This document shows positions 15,816 through 23,913 of a stretch of 36,553 bases of DNA, piece after piece. Every line of letters starts with the position of its first letter. Positions within the stretch are counted from its first letter, which is position 1. Location of the stretch: positions 1-36,553 of the forward strand of contig JAENVV010000077.1 in assembly GCA_016650365.1 (NCBI GenBank), read 5' to 3'. This DNA is from Acidimicrobiia bacterium. Lineage in GTDB: Bacteria > Actinomycetota > Acidimicrobiia > Spongiisociales > JAENVV01. Under the pieces are notes generated by a model that did no database searches, was not told the origin of the DNA, and saw nothing but the letters and a program-made list of their open reading frames with translations. The position numbers and the translations under genes are program-made.

Positions 15816-16879
15816 CGAGTTTCCACTCCATCATCACCAACGTCTGAAACTTCGACCACCCGTCGCTCTCCTGCGACGCGGGCGACCTGGACAACCACGT
15901 CAATGGCCGACATCATCTGTCGCCGTACGGCCGCCTCGCCCACCCGTCGCTCGCCGGACATGGCCAGGGTTTCAAGGCGCCAGAGCGCTTCGGCAGGTGA
16001 GTTGGCATGGACCGTGGACATCGAGCCATCGTGACCCGTGTTAAGGGCCCAGATCATGTCGAGAGCTTCTGGACCCCGGACCTCACCGACAATGATGCGG
16101 TCGGGCCGGAGCCGGAGGGCGGAGCGGACCAGCTGTTGGAGCGATATCTCACCTGCTCCCTCGGCGTTCGGTGGGCGAGCCTCAAGCCGTACAACATGCC
16201 CGGCCAGCTCAAGCTCCGCGGCGTCCTCGACAGTCACGATTCGTTGCGAAGCGGGGATCTCTGTGGAAAGGACATTGAGCAACGTGGTCTTGCCTGCCCC
16301 GGTACCGCCCGAGATGACCAGATTCTTTCGACCGAGAACCGCCTCTCTCAACAGATCAGCCACCTCGACCGGAGCCGACCCTGAAGCCACGAGCTCGGCC
16401 AGGCTCTGGACTGCTTTGGTGAACCGTCTTACGGCCACGACCGGACCGTCGACGGCCACGGGAGGAATGACCGCGTGGAGTCGGGACCCGTCAGACAGCC
16501 GGGCATCAACCGTGGGGGAAGCGCGGTCAATCCGGAGGCCGAGCGGCGCCAGGACCCGCTCGACGGAAGCCACCACCGCGGCATCGTCCGGAAAGTGGAC
16601 CGCGGTCAGCGACATTGATCCAGCTCGTTCCACCCACACCTGAGATGGCCCATTGACGAGCACGTCGGTGACGAGCGGATCGCGGAGTAGGCGTTCGAGC
16701 GGTCCTAAGCCGAGAATCGCATCGACTGCCGCCACCACGACCTCGTCGGATTCGAGTGGCGCTTCTTCGGCCGCCACCCGCCGGGCAGCCGCCTGCAGAA
16801 CCTGTTTCTCAAGCGGGATGTCTTCGGCCAGCAGCCGGGTCACAATCCGATCCACGGCACCGGTCATGTCATTTCCCAA
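15794..16879 (-). CDS. cpaF: CpaF/TadA-family secretion ATPase
   Basis: 361-aa VirB11/GspE-type ATPase powering pilus assembly. Visible motifs: N-terminal DVLVNGPSQVWVER, Walker A GGTGAGKT (191-198), Asp box TVEDAAEL (216-223), Walker B RIIVGEVRGPEA (261-272) and His box TGHDGSMSTVHANS (281-294). It belongs to the actinobacterial 'helicase/secretion neighbourhood' ATPase group (Rv3659c-like). An alternative ATG at 16867 (MTGAVDRIV) overlaps the upstream stop by 4 bp (ATGA), matching the other junctions, and may be the real start. Confidence 0.92.
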   Translation of the reverse strand: MGNDMTGAVDRIVTRLLAEDIPLEKQVLQAAARRVAAEEAPLESDEVVVAAVDAILGLGPLERLLRDPLVTDVLVNGPSQVWVERAGSMSLTAVHFPDDAAVVASVERVLAPLGLRIDRASPTVDARLSDGSRLHAVIPPVAVDGPVVAVRRFTKAVQSLAELVASGSAPVEVADLLREAVLGRKNLVISGGTGAGKTTLLNVLSTEIPASQRIVTVEDAAELELAGHVVRLEARPPNAEGAGEISLQQLVRSALRLRPDRIIVGEVRGPEALDMIWALNTGHDGSMSTVHANSPAEALWRLETLAMSGERRVGEAAVRRQMMSAIDVVVQVARVAGERRVVEVSDVGDDGVETRWLSSSY

Positions 16880-17397
16880 ACCGGCTTCCAGGCGCGCACC
16901 CAGCGAGACGGACCTGGGAGACGACCCTCAAGCAGGGTACGAATGAGCCTCGCCGAAGGACGCGGCAGCTGCACATCACCGATCACCGTCGCTCTACCCA
17001 ACGTCGTTTTTTGAACCACAGTCGGCCCGGTCACCCGACGGGCAAGGGCCCCAGGCAGGTCGGGAATCACCGCGATCGATCCACCAGATGGTGCAGCCGG
17101 ACCGCTGTGGCGGATCACCAGGTTCGGCCAGCCCGCTTCGAGCGCGGCCAGTACCTCGGCTGCGTCATTCAGCGACACTCCGCCATTGCGCAGGACGGCG
17201 ATTCCCGCCCGGGCGGGGCTCAGATCCGCCCTTCGGGGACCGTTCGCAACCAGAGCGGCCAGCGATCCGGACCCCGGATAGTTGGGACCATCGGGGTCGG
17301 CATCTACCACCAACGCCGTATCCCGGTTGGCCGCCAAACCCAACGGAGCAATCGCCGCCAGGACAATATCGGTAGGAATCCAAAGGTTGATAGTCAT
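16864..17397 (-). CDS. CpaE/Ssd-like protein lacking a P-loop
   Basis: First gene of the operon, 177 aa from ATG 17397. It resembles the SIMIBI (MinD/CpaE) fold of the Rv3660c/Ssd family: TALVVDADPDGPNYPGSGSLAALV looks like the MinD/CpaE segment after the Walker A, and the middle part alternates strands and helices. But no deviant Walker A (KGGxGKT) is present, and the protein is about half the family's length. It may be a scaffold or localiser without ATPase activity. The start is supported by TACCTT (17409-17404) exactly 6 nt before the ATG, a leaderless promoter; a longer frame reaching 17481 is disfavoured. Confidence 0.65.
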   Translation of the reverse strand: MTINLWIPTDIVLAAIAPLGLAANRDTALVVDADPDGPNYPGSGSLAALVANGPRRADLSPARAGIAVLRNGGVSLNDAAEVLAALEAGWPNLVIRHSGPAAPSGGSIAVIPDLPGALARRVTGPTVVQKTTLGRATVIGDVQLPRPSARLIRTLLEGRLPGPSRWVRAWKPVWEMT

Positions 17398-17409
17398 GGG
17401 GGCAAGGTA
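17398..17409 (-). promoter_or_regulatory. Leaderless promoter of the Tad operon
   Basis: TACCTT at 17409-17404 on the minus strand, then six bases, then the ATG of the CpaE-like gene. It fits the TAnnnT -10 consensus with transcription starting at the start codon. It lies in the 119-bp divergent region shared with the HAD phosphatase gene. Confidence 0.5.
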
Positions 17410-17516
17410 CGAACCGGACCGCCCCTCGACAACCCCTTGCCAAAGGGCCCGGAATGTGCGACAACAGTGGGTGGTTATCAATGACCGGGCACTCGATACA
17501 CTGGAGATCGACAGAT

Positions 17517-18311
17517 ATGGCTTCAGGCGCTGCGTTTTTTGATCTTGATAAGACCATCATCTCGAAATCGTCGACTTTGGCATCCGGGCGGCCCCTCTAC
17601 GAGGCCGGAATGGTCAACCGCCGTGTGCTCGTTCGAGCGTTGATAGCCCAGGTGGTCTACAAGACCTTTGGGGCCGATCACGACCAACTTGAGAAGGTCA
17701 AAGAACAACTGGCCAACCTGACCAAAGGCTGGGATCTCGCCGAAGTCGAAACCGTCGTCGATGACACCGTCCATGGGGTCGTCGCCCCACATGTCTACGC
17801 CGAGGCGCTCGACCTCATCGACTCGCACAAGGCGGCTGGCCGACGGGTCATCATTGTTTCATCAAGTCCCGTGGAGATCGTCCGGCCGATCGCCCACCTG
17901 CTCGGCGTTATCGATGTGATCGCGACGACATCCAAGATCGTCGACGGGATCTACACCGGCGAAGTTACCTTCTATGCCTACGGTGATTCCAAAGCGAGCG
18001 CAATGGAAGAGTTCGCACAGCGCGAAGGGGTCTCCCTCGCCGACTCATTTGCCTACTCAGATTCGTTCACAGACGTTCCCATGCTCGAAGCAGTCGGTCA
18101 TCCGGTCGTCGTCAATCCCGACAAAGAGCTGCGCGAATATGCCGAAGAGCGAGATTGGTCCATCCGCGAATTTGAAAACGGCGTGAGCCTCAGAACCCGG
18201 TTGGCGGAGATGCCGAAACCTGGTCCGGCGATTTCCGGCATCGCCCTGGCATCGGCAGCGGGCGTAGCGCTGGTCACGTACCTGGTCAGACGCCGTGGGC
18301 GGTTGGTCTAA
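17517..18311 (+). CDS. HAD-IB family phosphatase with C-terminal membrane helix (SerB-like, Rv3661-like)
   Basis: 264 aa from ATG 17517. Catalytic motif I is FFDLDKT with Asp9 and Asp11; motif II VIIVSSSP; Lys in GDSKASAM; motif IV AYSDSFTDVPML. The cap helices between motifs I and II place it in subfamily IB with SerB. The C-terminus has a hydrophobic helix followed by RRRGRLV, so it probably sits on the cytoplasmic face of the membrane. In M. tuberculosis the equivalent gene also lies next to the Tad-like operon, divergently. GGAG lies at 17503-17506. TACACT at 17497-17502 may be its -10, giving a very short leader. Upstream in-frame starts exist (17454, 17481) but would precede this -10. 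Confidence 0.87.
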   Translation: MASGAAFFDLDKTIISKSSTLASGRPLYEAGMVNRRVLVRALIAQVVYKTFGADHDQLEKVKEQLANLTKGWDLAEVETVVDDTVHGVVAPHVYAEALDLIDSHKAAGRRVIIVSSSPVEIVRPIAHLLGVIDVIATTSKIVDGIYTGEVTFYAYGDSKASAMEEFAQREGVSLADSFAYSDSFTDVPMLEAVGHPVVVNPDKELREYAEERDWSIREFENGVSLRTRLAEMPKPGPAISGIALASAAGVALVTYLVRRRGRLV

Positions 18312-18362
18312 CGCACACCTGGCAATTTTGACCAGCCATTCAAAGTTAGGGCTTTTGGCCCA

Positions 18363-18391
18363 AGGACAGAGCTTGTGAAAAGTTTCACAAT
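18363..18391 (+). promoter_or_regulatory. Perfect palindromic operator (Rex/Crp-like) in a promoter
   Basis: TTGTGAAAAGTTTCACAA (18373-18390) is a perfect 8-bp inverted repeat with a 2-bp centre. It matches the Rex redox-repressor consensus (TTGTGAAnnnnTTCACAA) and also the Crp/GlxR consensus (TGTGAnnnnnnTCACA). AGGACA (18363-18368) and CACAAT (18386-18391), 17 bp apart, form a plausible -35/-10 pair with the palindrome in the spacer and over the -10, a typical repressor position. The -10 is 6 nt before an ATG at 18398. Confidence 0.6.
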
Positions 18392-18397
18392 GTCACT

Positions 18398-18607
18398 ATG
18401 GCTGATCGGACCGTCATACCTTTAGATGTCAACCACCGGACAGGAGTATTCCAGGCGATCCTTTCTACAACTGTCGGGGGCGTTGGCGTTGATCACATGG
18501 CGCGGAATCGTCTGTCAATTGGTGGAAGGTACCACGAGACGGGACATCCCCGTCCCCTGGTGCCACCACGGTCCGATCAGCCAGGCCAAAACCAGATGAA
18601 GCTCTGA
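18398..18607 (+). CDS. Doubtful small ORF downstream of the palindromic operator (69 aa)
   Basis: Starts MADRTVIPLDVNHRTGVF and ends QNQMKL; no family or membrane segment recognised. In favour: an in-phase leaderless promoter (CACAAT, 6 nt, ATG) under a palindromic operator. Against: only about 55% of third codon positions are G or C, far below its neighbours, and no SD. The promoter might instead make a regulatory RNA. Confidence 0.25.
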   Translation: MADRTVIPLDVNHRTGVFQAILSTTVGGVGVDHMARNRLSIGGRYHETGHPRPLVPPRSDQPGQNQMKL

Positions 18608-18630
18608 GTCGGGAACAAGCCAGACGTCGC

Positions 18631-19524
18631 TCAATCCGGCGATTCCCCCACGTAAATGCCGCACATCTCCTCAAGCGCTTTGACCAAGGCATGATTCCCC
18701 TCGGAACCGAGACCCCTCGTCTGCAATGACCGGTACAACTGGAAGATGAGTGATGTTCCAAGGACCGGCACGCCGAGGTTGTCTGCCGCTTCGAGAACCA
18801 ACCGCAAGTCCTTCTGTTGAAGGTCAATGGTGAACCCGGGCCGCCAGTCACGTACGATCATCTGAGGGCCACGGTTCGACAGCATCCAAGAGCCGGCCGC
18901 ACCGCCCTTCACCGCATCCAGCGTCTTTTCAAGGTCGAGATCCCCGGCCTCAGCAACGAGTAGGGCTTCGCTGACCGCCAGTTGATTTCCAACCACCAGG
19001 ATCTGATTGACCACCTTCACGAGTTGGCCAGCACCCTGGGCACCGACGTGCGTGATGGTCTGGCCGACGGATTTGAGATATGGCATGGCCCGCTCGACCT
19101 GCGCTGCATCACCACCGATCATGATCGACAACGTGCCCTTGGCGGCGCCTTCGCTCCCTCCCGAAACGGGTGCGTCCAACCAGGATGCCCCCTTGGCCTC
19201 GACAGCCGCGGCAAGTTCCAGGGTCGCTGACGGAGAAATCGTCGAGTGGTCGATAACCAGAGCGCCAGGCCGGATCCCTTCAAGGACACCGTGGTCACCC
19301 AGGACCACCTGTTCGACGTCGGGAGTGTCCGATACACAGATCATGACGACGTCGCAGAACTCGGCAACTTCTGCGGCCGAAACCGCCGGAGTGGCTCCCC
19401 CATCGACCAGCGGACCCATACGACTGGCGGTCCGATTCCACACGGTCAGCTCGTGTCCATCACGAAGAAGATTGTGTGCCATTCCAGAGCCCATGATTCC
19501 AAGGCCAATAAACCCGATTTTCAT
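18631..19524 (-). CDS. NAD(P)-dependent beta-hydroxyacid dehydrogenase (3-hydroxyisobutyrate dehydrogenase / tartronate semialdehyde reductase family)
   Basis: 297-aa cytosolic oxidoreductase that interconverts a beta-hydroxyacid and its semialdehyde. Seen: N-terminal Rossmann motif GLGIMGSGMA (residues 7-16), with WNRT (29-32) suggesting NADP preference; substrate-binding DAPVSGG (117-123); catalytic Lys170 in GAGQLVKVVNQ; and the C-terminal helical domain including FTIDLQQKDLRLVLEAA. Full length. The exact substrate (3-hydroxyisobutyrate, tartronate semialdehyde, succinic semialdehyde) cannot be fixed. Its ATG overlaps the stop of the upstream gene by one base (TAATG), so the two are co-transcribed. 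Confidence 0.9.
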   Translation of the reverse strand: MKIGFIGLGIMGSGMAHNLLRDGHELTVWNRTASRMGPLVDGGATPAVSAAEVAEFCDVVMICVSDTPDVEQVVLGDHGVLEGIRPGALVIDHSTISPSATLELAAAVEAKGASWLDAPVSGGSEGAAKGTLSIMIGGDAAQVERAMPYLKSVGQTITHVGAQGAGQLVKVVNQILVVGNQLAVSEALLVAEAGDLDLEKTLDAVKGGAAGSWMLSNRGPQMIVRDWRPGFTIDLQQKDLRLVLEAADNLGVPVLGTSLIFQLYRSLQTRGLGSEGNHALVKALEEMCGIYVGESPD

Positions 19525-20039
19525 TATTCCTCCTCATCGGCAGCGTCAGTGCGTTTGGGTTTCGGTCCGGCTGCCCAAAACGCCACCAGCGCCAGAGCCG
19601 CCGCGGCTGCTCCGCCCGCTCCCCACAGCAATCTCTCATCGGCGGCTGACACTAGAGGCGGTTCGGGTTCGTCGGCGGTCGGATCAACATCGACGTATCC
19701 GAGCACAGCCGGATCGACTCCCAGTTGGAGCAATGTCGAGGGATCGGACAAGCGGCTGATTCCATTGGGGGCCAGCGCCTCGAAGACCACGACCAGGTTG
19801 GCATTCTCGACTACCGCCACCCCGGTGAAGACCCCGCTGGATTGCTCTCCCATCGATACGGTTATCTGGTCGTCGCCGGGGTCGATGACGTGAGCCACGA
19901 CCACCGCCCCGGCGGGCGCTTCAACCGTCAAGTTGAGAGAGATTTGCCCCTTGGCATGAACCGTCGCCGATGCCGAGGCTTCGCCGAACACCCCACCGGC
20001 CGGCACGAGTGCGAGGAGGATTGCGAGAAGAACGGGCAT
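19524..20039 (-). CDS. Exported, C-terminally anchored protein of unknown function
   Basis: About 171 aa from ATG 20039, not assignable to a known family. It has an N-terminal signal sequence (VLLAILLALVPAGGVFGEASA), an external beta-rich domain of about 100 residues, a Pro/Glu-rich stretch, one C-terminal helix (LLWGAGGAAAAALALVAFWAAG) and a short KPKR-containing charged tail; this is the layout of a surface protein held by its C-terminus. The start at 20039 is favoured by GATAAT (20051-20046) exactly 6 nt before it; a GTG at 20057 would add six residues. It is in one transcription unit with the dehydrogenase, which gives no obvious functional link. Confidence 0.7.
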   Translation of the reverse strand: MPVLLAILLALVPAGGVFGEASASATVHAKGQISLNLTVEAPAGAVVVAHVIDPGDDQITVSMGEQSSGVFTGVAVVENANLVVVFEALAPNGISRLSDPSTLLQLGVDPAVLGYVDVDPTADEPEPPLVSAADERLLWGAGGAAAAALALVAFWAAGPKPKRTDAADEEE

Positions 20040-20066
20040 CACGCCATTATCGCGCACGGGAATGTT

Positions 20067-20813
20067 ATGGCGGCAGGTGCGTTAGCTTTGTTACCCACTA
20101 TCGAACCAGGACCTCACGTGCACATAACCGACGATGAAATCATCGAACTCCTGGAACAGAACCGCCAACACAATTGCGGCGACCAGGCCGACATCTGCGT
20201 CAGCCTGGCAGGGATCGCCAGCCTTCCTTCTCGTTTCGGTGACTTCCAGGTCGCCGGCTTCCACACCAACGTCGACGACAAGGAACATGCTGCTTTCATC
20301 CGGGGCGACGTCTGCGGCGCCGAGGATGTCCCGGTTCGGCTGCATTCTGAGTGTCTCACCGGCGATGTTGCCGGTTCGCTTCGCTGCGACTGCCGGGATC
20401 AGCTCGAGGCCGCCATGGTCGCCATCGGCAAAATGGACATGGGGATTCTGTTGTACCTCCGTCAAGAAGGCCGCGGGATCGGTCTCACGAACAAGATCAA
20501 GGCATATCAGCTCCAGGATCAGGGACTCGATACGGTGCAAGCCAACCTGGCATTGGGGTTTCCAGATGACACCAGGGACTACGGAGTCGCCGCCCACATG
20601 TTGCACTCGCTCAATGTGAAATCGATCAAGCTGATGACGAACAACCCCAAAAAGGTTGCCGGCCTTGAACAACACGGCATCACGGTCAACGAACGCATCG
20701 CCCACGTCATGGAATCGACCGAGCACAACCTGTCGTATCTCAAGACCAAAGTGGCCAAATCCGGTCACCTCATTGAGTTCGACGAACAGGGCGAGCCACT
20801 CACTCAACGGTGA
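20067..20813 (+). CDS. ribA: GTP cyclohydrolase II
   Basis: First enzyme of riboflavin synthesis: GTP to 2,5-diamino-6-ribosylamino-4(3H)-pyrimidinone 5'-phosphate, formate and pyrophosphate. Zinc ligands are in ECLTGDVAGSLRCDCRDQ (three Cys); RQEGRGIGL holds the catalytic Arg and GTP contacts; TNNPKKVAGLEQHGI is the conserved C-terminal block. It is a stand-alone enzyme: no RibB (DHBP synthase) domain is fused, unlike RibBA of many actinobacteria, and no other rib gene is in the window. The start is uncertain. ATG 20067 (248 aa) has GGGA upstream; GTG 20118 (231 aa) has a better AGGA 6 nt upstream and leaves more room for divergent promoters. Confidence 0.9.
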   Translation: MAAGALALLPTIEPGPHVHITDDEIIELLEQNRQHNCGDQADICVSLAGIASLPSRFGDFQVAGFHTNVDDKEHAAFIRGDVCGAEDVPVRLHSECLTGDVAGSLRCDCRDQLEAAMVAIGKMDMGILLYLRQEGRGIGLTNKIKAYQLQDQGLDTVQANLALGFPDDTRDYGVAAHMLHSLNVKSIKLMTNNPKKVAGLEQHGITVNERIAHVMESTEHNLSYLKTKVAKSGHLIEFDEQGEPLTQR

Positions 20814-20854
20814 GCCAGGTTGGGGTGTTTCGCAAAGCGTGAGAAAATTCTCGG

Positions 20855-21784
20855 ATGGGACTTAGAGAAACCGTAGAGGGATACCGACAACGAATCACCG
20901 ACGCAGCGGTGAGTCCGTTCGATCATGCCGAGTTCCCCCTCAGTCGGACACTGACCTACCACGGAGACCCCGGCCTGTTCGGACCGGATTCGATGACGTG
21001 GCGGGTGGTTGGCGACTCGGCCGCTTTTGTTGGCGGCGTTCGAGCCCTCCTTATCCAGGCCGCCCATCCGGAAGTTGTGGCAGGCGTATCGGACCATTCG
21101 AATTACCGGGAGGATCCTCTGGGCCGCCTATCCCGAACCTCGTCGTATGTCACGGCCACCTCTTACGGGGCGATGCCCGAAGTGGAGACGGCCATCGGCG
21201 CGGTGCGACAGGCCCACCGTCCAGTTCGGGGCACTTCCCATCGCGGTCAGGCCTATTCGGCGGGCCATCCCGGTATGGCCGCCTGGGTTCACAACGTGCT
21301 GGTGGATTCGTTTCTTGTCGCCTACCAGTTCTACGGGCCCGCTCCGCTCACCAGGGCTGAAGCAGACCAATATGTTTCAGAACAAACCAGACTGGGCGCC
21401 TTGCTTGGCGCCGACCCGTTGCCCGCCACCGCTGACGGCATTCACGATTGGGTCACCAATCATCCGGATCTGGATGATTCTCCCGGCATGCGCGAAACAG
21501 TCCGGTTTTTGCGCAACCCGAATCAGCTGAAACCCACCATTCGAGCGGGGTATTGGGCGTTACTGGATGCGTCGGTGGCGACCGTCCCTGCCAACCTTCG
21601 AGACCTCCTGGGGATCTACTCGATGCCTGGCAACACGTTTCGAGGTCGGCAGGCGGTGCGGACCCTCCGCTGGGCCTTGGGGGCGTCACCATCGTGGAAC
21701 CTGGCACTACTCCGCACCGACCAACCCATTCCCGAGGGGCTATTCCACGATCGTTTGACCCCCGACACGTTGAACCCCGTGTAG
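20855..21784 (+). CDS. Oxygenase MpaB-family protein (DUF2236)
   Basis: 309-aa all-helical protein of the DUF2236/MpaB group, related to the haem-dependent latex-clearing protein Lcp. Typical features: GGVRALLIQAAHPEVVAGV, the DPLGRLSRTSSYVTATSYG block, HRPVRG, and AWVHNVLVDSFLVAY with conserved His and Asp. Members are oxygenases or of unknown activity; the substrate is unknown. It follows ribA after 41 bp. A GAAAAT hexamer (20843-20848) lies 6 nt before the ATG with TTGGGG 17 bp further up, so it may have its own leaderless promoter. Confidence 0.85.
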   Translation: MGLRETVEGYRQRITDAAVSPFDHAEFPLSRTLTYHGDPGLFGPDSMTWRVVGDSAAFVGGVRALLIQAAHPEVVAGVSDHSNYREDPLGRLSRTSSYVTATSYGAMPEVETAIGAVRQAHRPVRGTSHRGQAYSAGHPGMAAWVHNVLVDSFLVAYQFYGPAPLTRAEADQYVSEQTRLGALLGADPLPATADGIHDWVTNHPDLDDSPGMRETVRFLRNPNQLKPTIRAGYWALLDASVATVPANLRDLLGIYSMPGNTFRGRQAVRTLRWALGASPSWNLALLRTDQPIPEGLFHDRLTPDTLNPV

Positions 21785-21847
21785 CTGCGACACAGACCGA
21801 CGGCTACGATTCGCACCTGCCAGATGCAGTGACCCGATGGAGCAACG

Positions 21848-23254
21848 ATGACCGAACCGAGAAACCTTTTTGAGAAAGTCTGGGACGATCACGTCGTCCG
21901 TAGCGGGGCCGGGGAGCCGAGCCTCCTCTATATCGACCTTCACCTGGTCCATGAGGTCACCTCACCCCAGGCGTTCGACTCGTTACGGCTGGCGGGGCGC
22001 ACCGTCCGGCGGCCAGACCTGACGATGTCGACGATCGATCACGGTGTTCCCACCACCGGCCGGGAATTCGGGATCCGGGATCCTCTCTCAAAAAAACAGA
22101 TCGACACGCTGATCAGCAACTGCGAACAATTCGACATCATGCTGTACGGCCTCGACGACCCCCGCCAGGGAATCGTCCATGTCATCTCACCGGAGCAAGG
22201 CGCCACCCAACCCGGCATGACCATCGTCTGCGGAGATTCTCACACCGCAACTCACGGGGCGTTCGGGGCACTCGCATTCGGGATCGGAACCTCCGAGGTC
22301 GAGCATGTTCTCGCAACTCAAACTCTTCCTCAGAACAAGCCACAGTCAATGGGCATAACGATCGACGGAGACCTCGCCCCGGGAGTTACGGCCAAAGACA
22401 TCATCCTCGGCATCATCGCCCTGATCGGGACCGACGGCGCCAACGGCCATGTCATCGAATACAAGGGTTCAGCCATCGAAGCGCTATCGATGGAAGGTCG
22501 AATGACCGTCTGCAACATGTCGATCGAAGGCGGCGCCCGCGCCGGCATGATCGCTCCCGATCAGACGACCGTGGACTATCTCAAGGGCCGCCCGCTGGCT
22601 CCAACCGGGGCTAACTGGGATCGAGCGGTGACGTACTGGCTTTCACTGAAGAGCGATGAAGGCGCCACCTATGACAAGGAGCTTCACATCGACGCCGCCG
22701 ACCTGGTCCCCTACGTGTCGTGGGGAACCAATCCCGGTCAAACCCTCCCGGTCACCGGTAACGTACCGATCCCTGAGTACATCGATGACCCAACCGAGCG
22801 CGATTCCGCCGAGCGGGCGATCGAATATATGGCTCTCACGCCGGGAATGGCCCTAACCGACATCCGGATCGACCGGGTGTTCCTCGGATCATGCACCAAT
22901 GGTCGCATCGAAGACCTCCGCGAAGCGGCCGCCGTCGTGAAAGGCAAAACCGTGGCGCCGAACGTTTCAGCCATGGTCGTGCCCGGATCGGGTCTCGTGA
23001 AGCTTCAGGCCGAGGATGAGGGACTCGACCAAATCTTCAAAGAGGCAGGCTTCGAATGGCGTGACGCAGGCTGCTCCATGTGCCTCGGCATGAACCCCGA
23101 CATTCTGGCCCCCGGTGAACGCTGCGCCTCCACCTCGAACCGCAACTTCGAAGGACGACAAGGCAAAGGCGGCCACACCCACCTGCTGTCTCCCGGCATG
23201 GCTGCAGCCGCGGCCGTCACTGGCCACTTGACCGACGTAAGGAGCTTGGTATGA
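21848..23254 (+). CDS. leuC: 3-isopropylmalate dehydratase large subunit
   Basis: 468 aa, complete aconitase-family subunit of leucine synthesis, isomerising 2- to 3-isopropylmalate in the cytosol with LeuD. The [4Fe-4S] ligands are Cys349 (GSCTNG), Cys409 and Cys412 (GCSMCLGM). Further family segments: [15 protein letters not shown] near the N-terminus, [31 protein letters not shown], and [19 protein letters not shown] at the end. GGAG (21840-21843) precedes the ATG. It overlaps leuD by 4 bp. leuA and leuB are not in the window. Confidence 0.97.
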   Translation: MTEPRNLFEKVWDDHVVRSGAGEPSLLYIDLHLVHEVTSPQAFDSLRLAGRTVRRPDLTMSTIDHGVPTTGREFGIRDPLSKKQIDTLISNCEQFDIMLYGLDDPRQGIVHVISPEQGATQPGMTIVCGDSHTATHGAFGALAFGIGTSEVEHVLATQTLPQNKPQSMGITIDGDLAPGVTAKDIILGIIALIGTDGANGHVIEYKGSAIEALSMEGRMTVCNMSIEGGARAGMIAPDQTTVDYLKGRPLAPTGANWDRAVTYWLSLKSDEGATYDKELHIDAADLVPYVSWGTNPGQTLPVTGNVPIPEYIDDPTERDSAERAIEYMALTPGMALTDIRIDRVFLGSCTNGRIEDLREAAAVVKGKTVAPNVSAMVVPGSGLVKLQAEDEGLDQIFKEAGFEWRDAGCSMCLGMNPDILAPGERCASTSNRNFEGRQGKGGHTHLLSPGMAAAAAVTGHLTDVRSLV

Positions 23255-23856
23255 ACGCCGTCGAAAAGATCACCGGCACCATGGCCCCGCTCGCCAGGGC
23301 CAATGTTGACACGGACCAGATCATGCCAAAACAATTCCTCAAGCGGGTCGAGCGCACCGGCTATGGCGAGTACCTCTTCTGGGATTGGCGGAGAACCGCC
23401 GACGGGGAAATGGACCCGACGTTCGTCCTTAACCGCCCTGAGTATCAGGAGGCAAAGATCTTGGTGACCGGACCCAACTTCGGATCCGGTTCCTCCCGCG
23501 AACACGCTCCGTGGGGCATTCAAGACTGGGGTTTCGAAGCCGTCATTGCCCCGTCATTCGCGGACATCTTCTTCAACAATTGCACAAAGATCGGCCTATT
23601 GCCCATTGTCCTAACCGAAAAGGAATGCGCCTATCTCATTGAGTTGGCCGAACACGAACCGGACGCCAGAATCAGCATCGACCTATCTAAACAAACCGTT
23701 ATCGCCGAAAGCTTTGAAGCGACGTTCGACATCGATCCGTTCATCAAGCACCGACTGCTCAATGGCCTCGACGACATCGGCATCACGCTCGGGTACAGCG
23801 ATGCCATCGCCGCGTTCGAGGAACAACGGCCTTCCTATAAACCTGTCACATCCTGA
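23251..23856 (+). CDS. leuD: 3-isopropylmalate dehydratase small subunit
   Basis: 201 aa, the swivelling domain that completes the LeuCD active site. Conserved segments: [57 protein letters not shown] split across the usual positions, and the C-terminal [17 protein letters not shown]. It begins at an ATGA overlap with leuC, so expression is coupled. Length is standard. Confidence 0.97.
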   Translation: MNAVEKITGTMAPLARANVDTDQIMPKQFLKRVERTGYGEYLFWDWRRTADGEMDPTFVLNRPEYQEAKILVTGPNFGSGSSREHAPWGIQDWGFEAVIAPSFADIFFNNCTKIGLLPIVLTEKECAYLIELAEHEPDARISIDLSKQTVIAESFEATFDIDPFIKHRLLNGLDDIGITLGYSDAIAAFEEQRPSYKPVTS

Positions 23857-23913
23857 AAGCATTCGTTAAGCCTGGTCTACTACGCTCTGTGATCCGACGG
23901 GAAAGGGAGTCGA

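Larger units (their letters stand above)
18312..18630. other. 319-bp region without a recognised gene
   Basis: It separates the HAD gene (+) from the dehydrogenase gene (-), whose 3' ends face each other. It contains a perfect 18-bp palindrome at 18373-18390, promoter-like hexamers around it, a doubtful 69-codon reading frame (18398-18607) and a 6-bp-stem hairpin at about 18539-18555 (GACGGG/CCCGTC). Base composition is less GC-rich than neighbours. Confidence 0.6.
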
